DNA from: Candidatus Aquiluna sp. XM-24bin5
GTDB lineage: Bacteria; Actinomycetota; Actinomycetia; Actinomycetales; Microbacteriaceae
Reading direction: 5' to 3'
Length of the DNA stretch: 64,000 nucleotides
Assembly: GCA_003149555.1 (NCBI GenBank)
Contig: QCWE01000001.1
Coordinates: 646,546 to 710,545 of the forward strand
The translations under genes and the position numbers were made by a program. Below the pieces are notes generated by a model that worked only from the letters and a program-made list of their open reading frames with translations, was not told where the DNA came from and did no database searches. Shown here piece by piece: positions 16,774 through 26,059 of this stretch. Position 1 is the stretch's first letter; every line of letters starts with the position of its first letter.

Positions 16774-17766
16774 CTAACTGCCGCTTGCTTTTAGGTCTTT
16801 GCGAAGCTCTTTTGGCAGTGAGAACTGGATGTCTTCCTCCGCTGTGGTTACGGTCTCAACGTTGCCAAAACCCTTAGCGTCTAGGTATTCAATAACCTCT
16901 TCGACCAGATCCTCTGGCACCGAGGCACCTGAGGTAACACCAACACTTTGAACTCCCTCAAACCATTCGTCTTTGATCTCTGAGGTGTCATCAACTCGGT
17001 ATGCGGCTTTGGCTCCAGCGTCCAGAGCAACCTCCACCAGCCTTACTGTGTTAGACGAATTAGCGGAACCAACGACAATGACTAGGTCTGACTCTGCGCC
17101 AACTTTTTTTATAGCCACCTGTCGGTTTTGGGTGGCATAACAAATGTCATCACTCGGAGGGTTCTGCATCTGCGGGAACCGCTCTCTCAGCTTCACAACT
17201 GTCTCCATAGTCTCATCAACAGAGAGAGTGGTCTGCGATAGCCATATGACTTTCTCGGGATCTTTGACCTTTGCGTTTTGGATATCCTCGTCGCCATCAA
17301 TCAGCTGAACAGCGTGTGGGGCCTCGCCGGCCGTTCCCTCAACTTCCTCATGGCCGTCGTGACCAACGAGCAAAATGTCAAAACCCTCTTTTTCAAACCT
17401 GAGCACTTCTTTGTGGACCTTGGTCACGAGAGGGCAGGTCGCGTCAATGGTGTGCTGGTTTCGGGCCTTTGCCGCCTCCACCACCGCGGGTGAAACTCCA
17501 TGCGCCGAAAAAACCATTACGCAGCCCTCTGGAGCCTCGTCCACCTCGTCAACAAATACCGCACCCCGTCTTTCAAGGTTGCGGACCACGTGCTTGTTGT
17601 GAACGATCTGCTTCCTGACATAGACGGGAGCCCCGTAGTGATCGAGTGCTTTCTCAACCGCTATTACCGCCCTGTCCACCCCTGCGCAGTAACCCCTAGG
17701 GGACGCCAGGAGAACCTTCTTTCCCGAATTGGTGTCGGGATGGGCGTTATTGTTGATTAGGGTCAC
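16774..17766 (-). CDS. ispH: 4-hydroxy-3-methylbut-2-enyl diphosphate reductase
   Basis: Iron-sulfur enzyme of the last MEP-pathway step, forming IPP and DMAPP. The three cluster cysteines are in [12 protein letters not shown] (about residue 27), [11 protein letters not shown] (about 110) and [10 protein letters not shown] (about 212). The AHGVSP and [11 protein letters not shown] motifs are also present. GTG 17766 is chosen over the adjacent GTG 17769 because a TAGAAT -10 ends 6 bases before it. ispE of the same pathway is at 47 kb. Confidence 0.95.
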   Translation of the reverse strand: MTLINNNAHPDTNSGKKVLLASPRGYCAGVDRAVIAVEKALDHYGAPVYVRKQIVHNKHVVRNLERRGAVFVDEVDEAPEGCVMVFSAHGVSPAVVEAAKARNQHTIDATCPLVTKVHKEVLRFEKEGFDILLVGHDGHEEVEGTAGEAPHAVQLIDGDEDIQNAKVKDPEKVIWLSQTTLSVDETMETVVKLRERFPQMQNPPSDDICYATQNRQVAIKKVGAESDLVIVVGSANSSNTVRLVEVALDAGAKAAYRVDDTSEIKDEWFEGVQSVGVTSGASVPEDLVEEVIEYLDAKGFGNVETVTTAEEDIQFSLPKELRKDLKASGS

Positions 17767-17772
17767 CACTCA

Positions 17773-17778
17773 ATTCTA
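17773..17778 (-). promoter_or_regulatory. Leaderless -10 box of ispH
   Basis: TAGAAT on the minus strand, 6 bases before GTG 17766. Confidence 0.5.
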
Positions 17779-17802
17779 CGAACCGTTACCGGAGGCTATT
17801 GC

Positions 17803-19035
17803 ATGAATCAGCCAACGGCTCACGATGTTGAATCAAAAGTCTCAACTGAACATTCCCCCTGGCAGGTCTCCCAGCTCTCTAAAAGCCTCAAGGACTGGAT
17901 TGAGAAGCTGGGCCGTGTCTGGGTCGAGGGGGAGCTGCAGCAGCTTCAGCTTCGAGGTAGCAACATCTTCGGCTCCCTGAGAGACCTTGACGTTGAAAAT
18001 TCCATCGAGATTCACGCCTTCGATGCCTCAAGCGCTGACATCGAGGTCGGACTAAATCAGGGTGACCGAGTAGTTGCTCTATTGCAACCTCAGTTTTGGG
18101 CCAAGAACGGCAAGCTCACGATGCGGGTTCTCAAGATGCACAAAGTGGGCCTCGGTGAGCTACTTGAAAGAATCGAGAAGCTTCGCCAGCAGCTCATTGC
18201 AGAGGGGCTAACCGCACCGGAGCGAAAGAAGCCACTGCCATTTCTCCCCGGAAAGATTGGCCTTATCACCGGGGCAAAGTCAGACGCCGAAAAAGACATC
18301 CTCCAAAATGCCAGGCTGCGTTGGCCTGAGGTGCAGTTTGAGGTAATAAACACCCTGGTTCAAGGCGACAAGGCTCCCGCGGAGATCATTTTGGCCATGC
18401 AGCAGCTCGACCAAATGCCTGATGTTGAAATCATCATCATCGCAAGGGGTGGTGGAAGTTTCCAAGATCTACTCCCTTTCAGTGACGAGCGGCTGGTTAG
18501 GGCTGCAGCTGCGCTTTCCAAGCCCGTCGTCTCAGCCATTGGGCACGAAAATGACTCGCCGCTGCTGGATCTGGTAGCAGACCTCAGGGCCTCCACCCCA
18601 ACCGACGCCGCCAAGCGAGTTGTTCCAGACGTGGTTGAGGAGCGTAAAGCACTTTCCCAACTCAGGGACAGACTTGCCTTTCGAGTTGCAAGTTACATCG
18701 ACAGCCAGTTGCAACTCATTGAATCCATCACCTCGCGCCCGGTGCTCAAGAGCCCCTACGGATTCATTGAGTATCAAGAAGAACAGGTTGGTCAGCTGGC
18801 TAGGCGCCTTACTGAGATCCTGAGCTTCCGAGTGGATCGTGCGGAAAGTGAAAACACTCAACTAACGGCGAGAGTTCGTTCGCTCTCTCCACAACTGACT
18901 ATGGAGCGTGGCTATGCGGTAGTGACGGGAGCTGATGGCAAACAGGCCACCAGCGTCAAAAAGGGCCAACAGCTAAAAATTCAAACTGCAAAACAGGAAA
19001 TTTCAGCAACTGCCGATGAGGTTAGAGAGAAGTAA
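17803..19035 (+). CDS. xseA: Exodeoxyribonuclease VII large subunit
   Basis: 410 residues. An OB-fold (about 20-115, with WVEGELQQLQLRGSNIFGSL) precedes the catalytic core. PGKIGLITGAKSDAEKD, RGGGSFQDLLPFSDERLVRA and SAIGHENDSPLLDLVADLRAST-type sequences are the known catalytic motifs, followed by a long helical region. It degrades single-stranded DNA from both ends together with XseB. ATG 17803 has GGAGG seven bases upstream. Confidence 0.95.
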   Translation: MNQPTAHDVESKVSTEHSPWQVSQLSKSLKDWIEKLGRVWVEGELQQLQLRGSNIFGSLRDLDVENSIEIHAFDASSADIEVGLNQGDRVVALLQPQFWAKNGKLTMRVLKMHKVGLGELLERIEKLRQQLIAEGLTAPERKKPLPFLPGKIGLITGAKSDAEKDILQNARLRWPEVQFEVINTLVQGDKAPAEIILAMQQLDQMPDVEIIIIARGGGSFQDLLPFSDERLVRAAAALSKPVVSAIGHENDSPLLDLVADLRASTPTDAAKRVVPDVVEERKALSQLRDRLAFRVASYIDSQLQLIESITSRPVLKSPYGFIEYQEEQVGQLARRLTEILSFRVDRAESENTQLTARVRSLSPQLTMERGYAVVTGADGKQATSVKKGQQLKIQTAKQEISATADEVREK

Positions 19036-19244
19036 TGGCAAAAGAGGACAAGGCAATCAGTTACGAGCAGGCTCGTGACGAGCTCCAACAGGTAGTCACC
19101 AAGCTTGAGGGACAGAACGTGAGCCTGGAGGAATCAATGGCTCTTTGGGAGCGCGGTGAGGAACTCGCAAAGATTTGCGAGGAGTGGCTAAGCGGCGCCA
19201 GAAAGAAGCTCGATGCAGCTCAAAAGCAGCGTGAGGCTAAGTGA
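19035..19244 (+). CDS. xseB: Exodeoxyribonuclease VII small subunit
   Basis: 69 residues, with SYEQARDELQQVVTKLEG and SLEESMALWERGEELAKICE, the standard two-helix small subunit that decorates the XseA stalk. The ATG overlaps the last base of the xseA stop (TAATG), and its own stop overlaps the next start (GTGA). Confidence 0.95.
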   Translation: MAKEDKAISYEQARDELQQVVTKLEGQNVSLEESMALWERGEELAKICEEWLSGARKKLDAAQKQREAK

Positions 19245-19807
19245 GCGCAGCCGCTGAGCGAAGAGCCAAGCAGACTGTTCGCAACCTCATCTTCTCCATG
19301 GTCGCTACCCTCGGCCTCGTGATTTTGCTCGTCCTGGGAGTGCCACGCGACGACAGCAACCGAATCGCTGCGGTTGACTACGTGCAGATCGCGGAAGAGG
19401 CGGAAGCCTCCTTGGGATTCGAGGTGCTGACACCACAAGTTCCAGACTCTTGGTGGTCAAATGCCGCGAGGCTGGAAAATGACCTCGGGGTCCAAAGCTG
19501 GTACATCGGATTTGTGACTGAAGACAACCAGTTCATTGGTCTTAGCCAGGGCTTTGAAGTGAATCCCAGCTGGACAGCCCTGACTCTTCAGGGCAACTGG
19601 CTTGAAGACGAGACTGAAATTGCTGGCAGAACCTGGGAGATTTGGCCCACCCTCACGCCGAGCAATCCTCCAGGAACCAAGGAATACGCCATGCTTCACA
19701 GCTTTGGAGACTCCGCGGTTGTAATCTATGGGACAGCCGGCAAAGAGGATTTCAACATTCTCGCGGAGCTGCTCTCACTGGAAATTGAGGACATTGCGAC
19801 CAACTAA
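19241..19807 (+). CDS. DUF4245 domain protein
   Basis: 188 residues with one N-terminal membrane helix (about 20-38, LIFSMVATLGLVILLVLGV) and an exported domain. The order xseA-xseB-DUF4245 is common in actinobacteria. WYIGFVTEDNQFIGLSQ and GDSAVVIYGTAG are typical of the domain; no function is known. GTG 19241 overlaps the xseB stop. Confidence 0.85.
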   Translation: MSAAAERRAKQTVRNLIFSMVATLGLVILLVLGVPRDDSNRIAAVDYVQIAEEAEASLGFEVLTPQVPDSWWSNAARLENDLGVQSWYIGFVTEDNQFIGLSQGFEVNPSWTALTLQGNWLEDETEIAGRTWEIWPTLTPSNPPGTKEYAMLHSFGDSAVVIYGTAGKEDFNILAELLSLEIEDIATN

Positions 19808-20414
19808 CGCATCAGAAGCCTGGGCATCCCTAGTCCAAGGCAACAAAAACTTCGTCGCTGGCACTCCCGCCCATCCAAGACAGGATGCTGAGCTAAGGAA
19901 GTCTGTTGCAAAGTCTCAAGAACCCTTTGCAGCTTTGTTTGGATGCTCTGACTCGAGGCTAGGGGCGGAGATGATCTTTGATGTGGGGCTTGGGGATCTA
20001 TTTGTGGTTCGAAATGTTGGGCAGATTATTGCAAGAACAATCGTCGGATCGCTGGAGTTTGCCGTTGAAGTACTCAAAGTTCCCTTGATACTTGTGCTCG
20101 GTCACGATAGCTGCGGTGCAGTGAGAGCCTCTATGGACTCCGTGGACGGGAAGCTGCAAGTTGGTGGCGAATACATCGAGAATCTAGTTGAACGAATCTC
20201 CTCAACTGTAAAGGCCTCAAGGTCTGAGGGGATTGAGGACATCGATCTCATAAACAGAAACCACATCAGCGACACCATCGATGAGCTCTTGGAAATGTCC
20301 ACACTCATCCGCGAGCGGGTGGAAAGTGGCAAACTAGCAGTGGTTGGAGCGCAGTACAGGCTTTCCGAGGGTCTGGTAGAGCTCACCACCTCAAGAGGTC
20401 AGCTGGAGAGTTAG
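19794..20414 (+). CDS. Beta-class carbonic anhydrase
   Basis: 206 residues. It hydrates CO2 to bicarbonate with zinc. Ligands are in FGCSDSRLGAE (Cys and Asp, about residue 50) and GHDSCGAV (His and Cys, about 103), with the conserved Asp-Arg dyad in CSDSR. The family usually starts a few residues before EAWASL, so I place the start at TTG 19794; TTG 19785 is also possible. Either overlaps the end of DUF4245. It may feed bicarbonate to biosynthetic carboxylations. Confidence 0.88.
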   Translation: MRPTNASEAWASLVQGNKNFVAGTPAHPRQDAELRKSVAKSQEPFAALFGCSDSRLGAEMIFDVGLGDLFVVRNVGQIIARTIVGSLEFAVEVLKVPLILVLGHDSCGAVRASMDSVDGKLQVGGEYIENLVERISSTVKASRSEGIEDIDLINRNHISDTIDELLEMSTLIRERVESGKLAVVGAQYRLSEGLVELTTSRGQLES

Positions 20415-20420
20415 GGAATC

Positions 20421-21809
20421 ATGGAATATCGCATCGAAAAAGACACGATGGGCGAGGTTCAAGTCCCCAAGGATGCTCTATACCGCGCTCAGACCCAGCG
20501 AGCAGTGGAGAACTTTCCCATCAGCGGCACTCCCCTCGAAAAAGAGCACATCATTGCCCTTGCACGAATCAAAAAGGCCGCAGCAGCAGCCAATGCGAGC
20601 CTTGGTCGCCTGGACAAAGAGATCTCAGATGCGATCCAGGCATCGGCCGAGGAGATCATTGCAGGCAATCACCACGAACACTTCCCTGTCGATGTCTTCC
20701 AGACAGGCTCCGGCACCAGCTCAAACATGAACATGAACGAGGTGCTAGCCACCTTGGCGACCGCCAAGCTGGGAAGTGAAGTTCACCCAAATGACCATGT
20801 AAACATGAGTCAGTCCTCGAACGACGTCTTTCCCACTTCAGTCCATGTTGCCGTAACCAGCGCTTTGGTAAATGACCTATTGCCGGCCCTTGATTACCTC
20901 GCCAAGGCTTTTGAAGACAAGGCTGGTAAGTGGGCGGACAAGGTGAAACCTGGGCGTACGCACCTAATGGATGCCACGCCAGTAACCTTCGGCCAAGAGT
21001 TTGCAGGCTATGCCGCTCAGATTCGCTATGGCATCGAAAGGGTAAACGCTGCGCTCCATAGGGTTGCTGAGGTGCCGCAGGGCGGCACAGCGACTGGAAC
21101 TGGCATCAACACCCCGGCGGGCTTCCCACAGCAGGTAATCGCCATGCTTGCGAAGGAGACGGGCCTTCCAATCACCGAGGCCAGAGACCATTTTGAGGCT
21201 CAAGGAGCCCGTGATGGCCTCGTTGAGGCCTCAGGAGCATTGAAGGTCATCGCCGTTAGCCTCACCAAAATAAACAATGACCTCAGGTGGATGGGCTCTG
21301 GGCCAAACACAGGTCTAGCCGAGCTTCACATTCCAGACTTACAGCCGGGAAGTTCCATAATGCCTGGCAAGGTCAATCCAGTTATCCCCGAGGCGGTCCT
21401 TATGGTCTGCTCAAAAGTAATTGGAAACGACGCAACCATCACCTGGGCAGGCGCATCAGGAAACTTCGAGCTAAACGTTGCAATTCCTGTGATGGGCAAC
21501 TCGCTCCTCGAGTCAATTCGACTGCTTTCAAGCTCCATGCGAGTTTTGGCCGACAAAACTGTATCGGGCCTCGAGATCAACGAAGATCGTGCCCGCCAGA
21601 TGGCTGGCTCAAGTCCATCTATCGTCACACCACTAAACAAGTACATCGGCTACGAAGCCGCTGCCAAGATTGCAAAGCACGCGGTAGCGATGTCAATGAC
21701 CGTTCGTGAGGCAACTATTGAGCTTGGTTACGTTGACGGCGAGAAGCTCACAATGGAGCAGCTCGACGAGGCACTTGACGTTCTACCTATGACAAGGCCA
21801 CCGCAGTAA
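20421..21809 (+). CDS. fumC: Class II fumarate hydratase
   Basis: 462 residues. Iron-free fumarase of the TCA cycle. The family signature [11 protein letters not shown] is present, together with [14 protein letters not shown], the substrate-site [15 protein letters not shown], and [17 protein letters not shown]. It follows the carbonic anhydrase by six bases. The last 23 bases overlap the convergent prepilin peptidase gene. Confidence 0.96.
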   Translation: MEYRIEKDTMGEVQVPKDALYRAQTQRAVENFPISGTPLEKEHIIALARIKKAAAAANASLGRLDKEISDAIQASAEEIIAGNHHEHFPVDVFQTGSGTSSNMNMNEVLATLATAKLGSEVHPNDHVNMSQSSNDVFPTSVHVAVTSALVNDLLPALDYLAKAFEDKAGKWADKVKPGRTHLMDATPVTFGQEFAGYAAQIRYGIERVNAALHRVAEVPQGGTATGTGINTPAGFPQQVIAMLAKETGLPITEARDHFEAQGARDGLVEASGALKVIAVSLTKINNDLRWMGSGPNTGLAELHIPDLQPGSSIMPGKVNPVIPEAVLMVCSKVIGNDATITWAGASGNFELNVAIPVMGNSLLESIRLLSSSMRVLADKTVSGLEINEDRARQMAGSSPSIVTPLNKYIGYEAAAKIAKHAVAMSMTVREATIELGYVDGEKLTMEQLDEALDVLPMTRPPQ

Positions 21810-22275
21810 TTTCAGCCGCTGGTAGCCCAACAAACATGAAAAAACCCGCAAGTAAATAGGGGCCCATGGCAACCGGGGATTGCCAAGAGATTTTCCTCGA
21901 AAGTAGCCCTAACAAGCTGACGAGACTGGCTAGGACAAAGCTGGCGGTCAGTGCAAATAGAACGAGCCAGGGCGAAAACCAAGCAAGCAGGTGGTTGGTG
22001 GCAGTGATTAGCTTCACATCACCCATACCGACGCTCGCATACTTTGCCAGCAGGTAGCCGATGCCAAAGGTGGCGGTGGAGCTGAGGTGAGAAGAAATTA
22101 GCTCAAGATAGGCGCCCTGACTCAAGGCAGCAAATCCGGTCCCCACAAACGCAAGCAGGATCGCTGGATAGGTGAAGCGATTTGGAAGCCGGTGCTCTCT
22201 TATGTCAGTTACAACAAGCGGAACGCTCGCTAAAAGCAGATAGCCGATTGGAATCAAGAGGATCAGCTCGGCCAC
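21787..22275 (-). CDS. A24-type prepilin peptidase, short form
   Basis: 162 residues with several membrane helices. The two catalytic aspartates of the aspartic prepilin peptidases are visible: Asp24 in [10 protein letters not shown] and Asp86 in GMGDVKL. It lacks the N-terminal methyltransferase half of PilD. Such short enzymes process type IV pilins, including Flp/Tad pilins in actinobacteria. No pilus gene lies in the window. GTG 22275 sits 6 bases after a TAGCTT -10. Confidence 0.82.
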   Translation of the reverse strand: MAELILLIPIGYLLLASVPLVVTDIREHRLPNRFTYPAILLAFVGTGFAALSQGAYLELISSHLSSTATFGIGYLLAKYASVGMGDVKLITATNHLLAWFSPWLVLFALTASFVLASLVSLLGLLSRKISWQSPVAMGPYLLAGFFMFVGLPAAEITAVALS

Positions 22276-22281
22276 AAGGCA

Positions 22282-22287
22282 AAGCTA
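22282..22287 (-). promoter_or_regulatory. Leaderless -10 box of the prepilin peptidase gene
   Basis: TAGCTT on the minus strand, 6 bases before GTG 22275. Confidence 0.45.
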
Positions 22288-22329
22288 GACCCACCGGCCC
22301 AACCGTGATTTGGGTTATCCCCAGGTGAG

Positions 22330-23700
22330 TCAGTCGAGGAGATCAGTTACGAGAGCTGCTATCTCGCTTCTCTCAGAGCGAGTCAGAGTGATGTGACTAA
22401 AGAGCGGCTGGCCTTTTAGAGTCTCGACCACTGAAGCAATTCCATCGTGGCGTCCAACTCGAAGGTTATCCCGCTGCGCGACATCGTGAGTAAGGATGAC
22501 GCGAGACTTCTGTCCAATTCTCGAAAGCATCGTCAGCAGCACATTCCTCTCAAGCGACTGTGCCTCATCAACAATCACAAACGAGTCGTGGAGGGAGCGG
22601 CCCCTGATGTGAGTCAGGGGAAGCACCTCAAGGATCCCCCTATTTACGACCTCTTCGACCACCTCTTTGGACACCAGCGCACCAAGAGTGTCAAAGACAG
22701 CCTGTGCCCAAGGGTTCATCTTCTCACCCTCGGTTCCAGGTAGGTAGCCAAGCTCTTGGCCACCAACCGCATATAGCGGTCTAAAGATCATGATCTTCTT
22801 GTGCTGACGCCGCTCCAGCACGGCTTCAAGACCCGCACAGAGAGCCAGAGCACTCTTGCCTGTTCCTGCCCTACCGCCGAGAGAAACGATTCCGACCTCT
22901 TGGTCCAGGAGGACGTCGATCGCGAGCCTCTGCTCTGCTGAGCGTCCGTGAACGCCGAATACTTCGCGGTCTCCCCTTACCAGCTTTACTGTCTTGCTCT
23001 CAGTGACGCGACCGAGGGCGCTGCCACGCTCAGAGTGGATGATCAAACCTGTGTTGATTGGCATCTCTTTTGCGTCCTGGTGGCTGATCTCCTCTGAGTC
23101 ATAGAGGTTTGCCATCTCGTTGGCTGATAGGTGTAGCTCGGAAATACCGCTCCACTCATCCGTTGCAAGCTCGTGCAAATACTCCTCAGCCCTGAGGCCA
23201 ATAGACGAGGCCTTAACGCGCATCGGCAGGTCCTTTGACACCACCGTCACCTCGAAGCCTTCGTTCTTCAGGTTTGCCGCAACGGCAAGAATCCTTGAGT
23301 CGTTGTCCCCGAGCTGGAAACCTGCCGGAAGAATCGTCTGATCTATGTGGTTGAGCTCAACCCTGAGAGTTCCCCCCTCCCCCACCTCAACCGGGAAGTC
23401 TAGGCGCTCGTGGCGCTGACGAAGCTCATCTAGATTTCTCAGGACTTTGCGAGCAAAGTAGCCAATCTCGAGATCGTTTCGCTTTTTCTCAAGCTCGTTG
23501 ATGACCACGATTGGTATCACGACCTCGTGTTCGGCAAACCTAAACAGAGCTTTGGGGTCCGAGAGTAGAACCGAGGTGTCGAGCACGAAAGTGCGGACCT
23601 GGGTCTCTGGCTTTGACTTAGAAGCGGGCTTACTCACCACCTCAGGACTGGACTTTGTTTTTGTTGCTGCCTTGGACCTGGGGTTTGAGGTATTTGCCAC
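22330..23700 (-). CDS. PhoH-like protein with N-terminal PIN domain
   Basis: 456 residues. After a basic Lys/Ser-rich N-terminus comes a PIN RNase domain (about 35-165; [11 protein letters not shown] holds the first catalytic Asp and NELEKKR follows). The PhoH P-loop ATPase has Walker [17 protein letters not shown] near 270 and Walker [12 protein letters not shown]. The PIN-PhoH fusion (PhoH2 type) is an RNA helicase/RNase in mycobacteria. GTG 23700 has AAAGGAG five bases upstream, and a TAGATT -10 lies at 23730-23735. Confidence 0.9.
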   Translation of the reverse strand: MANTSNPRSKAATKTKSSPEVVSKPASKSKPETQVRTFVLDTSVLLSDPKALFRFAEHEVVIPIVVINELEKKRNDLEIGYFARKVLRNLDELRQRHERLDFPVEVGEGGTLRVELNHIDQTILPAGFQLGDNDSRILAVAANLKNEGFEVTVVSKDLPMRVKASSIGLRAEEYLHELATDEWSGISELHLSANEMANLYDSEEISHQDAKEMPINTGLIIHSERGSALGRVTESKTVKLVRGDREVFGVHGRSAEQRLAIDVLLDQEVGIVSLGGRAGTGKSALALCAGLEAVLERRQHKKIMIFRPLYAVGGQELGYLPGTEGEKMNPWAQAVFDTLGALVSKEVVEEVVNRGILEVLPLTHIRGRSLHDSFVIVDEAQSLERNVLLTMLSRIGQKSRVILTHDVAQRDNLRVGRHDGIASVVETLKGQPLFSHITLTRSERSEIAALVTDLLD

Positions 23701-23729
23701 CTGCGCTCCTTTGGGGTGCGATTGGCATC

Positions 23730-23735
23730 AATCTA
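23730..23735 (-). promoter_or_regulatory. -10 box of the PhoH gene
   Basis: TAGATT on the minus strand. The predicted start near 23723 gives a leader of about 22 bases that retains the AAAGGAG ribosome binding site. Confidence 0.4.
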
Positions 23736-23769
23736 CGCCTGAGGTTTAAGGTTGCCTGCGATAAACACG

Positions 23770-23797
23770 CCCAAAAGAAAATCGTTTACCTAAACGA
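23770..23797 (-). terminator. Possible intrinsic terminator after uppS
   Basis: On the minus strand TCGTTTA-GG-TAAACGA (23782-23797) starts two bases past the uppS stop and is followed by TTTTCTTTT. The stem is AT-rich and the loop very small, so termination would be weak. The same 16-bp palindrome could instead be a protein-binding site. Confidence 0.4.
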
Positions 23798-23799
23798 AA

Positions 23800-24558
23800 T
23801 TAGGCTCCAAAACGCCTGTGTCTGCGCTGAAAATCTCGAATCGCCCGGAGGAAATCTACCCTTCTAAAATCTGGCCAGAGGGCCTCTGCAAAATAGAACT
23901 CGCTGTTGGCGCTCTGCCAGAGCAAAAAGCCGCTCAGTCGCTGCTCACCAGATGTTCTAATTAGTAAATCTGGATCAGGCTGCCCACCCGTGTAGAGATT
24001 CTCGGCAATAAGCTCCGGGGTCAATAGTTCGGCGAGCTCCTCTATAGAGTTCCCGCTCGAGGCGTGCTTGCGAAGAATCTGGCGCATTGCATCTGCGATC
24101 TCTTTTCTGCCTCCGTAGGCAATAGCTAGATTCACATGGGACCCAGGTTTATCACGAGTCTTTTTCTCTACGTTGCGAAGCCGCTCTGCAGCGCTATCAC
24201 CAAGAGCCTCCAAGTCCCCAACGACCTGCAGACGCCATCTCCCAAGCTCTGCAAGGTGCTCAGCAAGTCCGGTGATTATGTTTATTAGATCATCTAGCTC
24301 TTCCTGGTTGCGGCCGGAAAGATTGTCAGTGGAGAGCAAGTAGAGAGTCACGTGATCGATACCAAGCTCAGAGCACCATCCGACAAAGTCGACAATCCGC
24401 TTTGCGCCCGCGGTGTGACCCAGAGAACGGTCGAAGCCTTGCTCTTTTGCCCAGCGACGGTTCCCGTCGACCATGACGCCAATATGTTTCGGCATGTCAC
24501 TGGGTCTGAGCCCCGACTCGATTTGCTTCTCATAGAAGCGGTAGAGCACGTTTCGCAC
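23800..24558 (-). CDS. uppS: Isoprenyl transferase (undecaprenyl diphosphate synthase family)
   Basis: 252 residues of the cis-prenyltransferase family. IGVMVDGNRRWAKEQG near residue 28 holds the catalytic Asp and diphosphate-binding Arg; LYLLSTDNLSGRNQEEL, VNLAIAYGGRKEI and DLLIRTSGEQRLSGFLLWQ are the other conserved regions. It makes the lipid carrier for peptidoglycan, or in actinobacteria a decaprenyl precursor. GTG 24558 is 6 bases after a TAGCCT -10, which favours it over the upstream TTG 24564. Confidence 0.95.
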   Translation of the reverse strand: MRNVLYRFYEKQIESGLRPSDMPKHIGVMVDGNRRWAKEQGFDRSLGHTAGAKRIVDFVGWCSELGIDHVTLYLLSTDNLSGRNQEELDDLINIITGLAEHLAELGRWRLQVVGDLEALGDSAAERLRNVEKKTRDKPGSHVNLAIAYGGRKEIADAMRQILRKHASSGNSIEELAELLTPELIAENLYTGGQPDPDLLIRTSGEQRLSGFLLWQSANSEFYFAEALWPDFRRVDFLRAIRDFQRRHRRFGA

Positions 24559-24564
24559 CCCCAA

Positions 24565-24570
24565 AGGCTA
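24565..24570 (-). promoter_or_regulatory. Leaderless -10 box of uppS
   Basis: TAGCCT on the minus strand, 6 bases before GTG 24558. Confidence 0.5.
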
Positions 24571-24599
24571 GTCGAAACCGAAAGTTCACATTTGTGGCC

Positions 24600-24605
24600 T
24601 AGCCT
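24600..24605 (+). promoter_or_regulatory. Leaderless -10 box of trhA
   Basis: TAGCCT, 6 bases before ATG 24612, in the divergent gap with uppS. Confidence 0.5.
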
Positions 24606-24611
24606 TTGAGC

Positions 24612-25328
24612 ATGCAGCAGCCAGATCCCCTTCACGTTCCGCTCTCTGAGCTAAAGGGTTCTATTCACGAGGATGAGCCACGGCCAAGCTGGCGTGGCTG
24701 GATTCACACGGGCGTACTGCCCTTCGTGGTGGCAGCAGGAATACTGCTAATTGTTTTCTCCGAAGGGTTGGTCGCCAAAACGGCCGCGGCGATTTACTTT
24801 GCAAGCTCAGTTCTTCTTTTCGGAAACTCAGCTCTCTACCACCGGTTCCGCTGGCGCCCATTCATGAAGATGCTGCTCAAGCGAATTGACCACGCGAACA
24901 TCTTCTTGCTGATCGCCGGGACCTACACTCCAATGGCGGTTAGCGCGCTTGGTAGCGAAAAGGGTGTTGCTCTCCTCGTTGCGGTCTGGGCAATAGCGGC
25001 CCTAGGAATTGGCTTCAGGGTCTTCTGGATCAATGCTCCGAGGTGGTTGTATGTGCCCATTTACCTGGCCATGGGTTGGATCGCAGCGTTCTATGTGGTG
25101 GACCTGTGGGCCGCCAATTGGGTGATGATGCTACTAGTGGCGATCGGTGGGTTGCTCTACACCGTGGGTGCAATCTTCTACGGAGCGAAGTGGCCCGGGA
25201 AAAATGCTCGACACTTTGGTTTCCACGAGATTTTTCACGCTCTCACAGTCGCGGCATTTTTCTGCCATTGGACTGCGGCTTTACTTATTGGTCTGGATCC
25301 GATTCCGGGCTCTCTCGGCGGGGCTTAG
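24612..25328 (+). CDS. trhA: Hemolysin III family membrane protein
   Basis: 238 residues with seven membrane helices, the HlyIII/PAQR fold. Family metal-site residues appear in SSVLLFGNSALYHRF (Ser and His) and near the C-terminus in FHEIFHALTVAAFFCHW (HxxxH). Bacterial members influence membrane fluidity and are not proven haemolysins. The last 44 bases overlap the convergent small membrane protein gene. Confidence 0.85.
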   Translation: MQQPDPLHVPLSELKGSIHEDEPRPSWRGWIHTGVLPFVVAAGILLIVFSEGLVAKTAAAIYFASSVLLFGNSALYHRFRWRPFMKMLLKRIDHANIFLLIAGTYTPMAVSALGSEKGVALLVAVWAIAALGIGFRVFWINAPRWLYVPIYLAMGWIAAFYVVDLWAANWVMMLLVAIGGLLYTVGAIFYGAKWPGKNARHFGFHEIFHALTVAAFFCHWTAALLIGLDPIPGSLGGA

Positions 25329-25578
25329 AAGGCGGAGCGGGGCGGTCAGGCTTTTTTAGCTCGATGTTCCCAAGCTCTTCCTCGGCCAGCTTTTCCCTGA
25401 TCTCCTGGCGGTAACGGCTTTTGCGGATTCTACGGTTCATGTCAAAGAAGAGAAGCACTGCAATTGCGGCCACCGCGAATGTGACGATGAAGCCAATTGT
25501 TCCCGGAGAGTTGTAGTTGTCATCGACGACCAAAGGGGTTGAGTCGACAATGGCAAGCAGGGTGGCTACAAAGCTCAT
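25285..25578 (-). CDS. Small single-pass membrane protein, unknown function
   Basis: 97 residues. One membrane helix (about 27-46, TIGFIVTFAVAAIAVLLFF) is followed by a basic, charged cytoplasmic tail rich in Arg, Glu and Pro. I recognise no domain. An AATACT hexamer, 6 bases before ATG 25578, may be a weak -10. The 44-base overlap with trhA on the other strand is the longest convergent overlap in the window. Confidence 0.7.
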   Translation of the reverse strand: MSFVATLLAIVDSTPLVVDDNYNSPGTIGFIVTFAVAAIAVLLFFDMNRRIRKSRYRQEIREKLAEEELGNIELKKPDRPAPPSKPRRESPESDPDQ

Positions 25579-25602
25579 GCGACAAGTATTCCATCAAGGA
25601 CG

Positions 25603-25608
25603 TAGCCT
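25603..25608 (+). promoter_or_regulatory. Leaderless -10 box of the DUF4307 gene
   Basis: TAGCCT, 6 bases before ATG 25615. Confidence 0.5.
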
Positions 25609-25614
25609 TGTTAC

Positions 25615-26010
25615 ATGCAAGATAGGCAAGCCGAGATTCTCCAGGAGCGCTATGGCGTTTCAAAAGGGGTGGGTAGGACCCGAAACAGGGTCCTAGGCTG
25701 GTCTGCCGTTGCACTCGCAACGATAACCGCTGGGCTTTTTGGCTATCTCAATTGGAGCCCAATTGGGACTACGGACATCAGCTTTAGAGTCATCAGCCCC
25801 TGGCAAACCGAGGTTGAGTTTGAAATTGAGATGCCTGCCGGTTCAGTTGCGGTTTGTGGCATCGAGGCACTGAACAACTCCTTCACCCAAGTTGGGTATG
25901 TGGAGCTGGAGCTGGGGCCCTTTGAGGCAACTACCACCCGTCACACCGTGAGCTTGAACACCTATCAAGAGGCCGTGACCGGCTTGGTTGATGAGTGCCA
26001 ACTGAGGTAA
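25615..26010 (+). CDS. DUF4307 domain protein
   Basis: 131 residues. A short cytoplasmic start ending in RYGVSKG, one membrane helix (about 28-46), then an exported beta-rich domain with DISFRVISPWQTEVEFEIEM and two cysteines (CGIEALN, DECQLR) that may pair. DUF4307 proteins sit next to greA throughout actinobacteria, as here. Function unknown. Confidence 0.82.
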   Translation: MQDRQAEILQERYGVSKGVGRTRNRVLGWSAVALATITAGLFGYLNWSPIGTTDISFRVISPWQTEVEFEIEMPAGSVAVCGIEALNNSFTQVGYVELELGPFEATTTRHTVSLNTYQEAVTGLVDECQLR

Positions 26011-26019
26011 CATTTTTCT

Positions 26020-26041
26020 AGCTCGCTATGCGAGCTTTTTC
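26020..26041 (+). terminator. Intrinsic terminator between the DUF4307 gene and greA
   Basis: AGCTCGC-TAT-GCGAGCT (26020-26036) followed by TTTTTC: a perfect 7-bp stem, three-base loop and T-run. It ends the DUF4307 transcript before greA. Confidence 0.8.
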
Positions 26042-26059
26042 AATTCCCGGAAGTGACAG

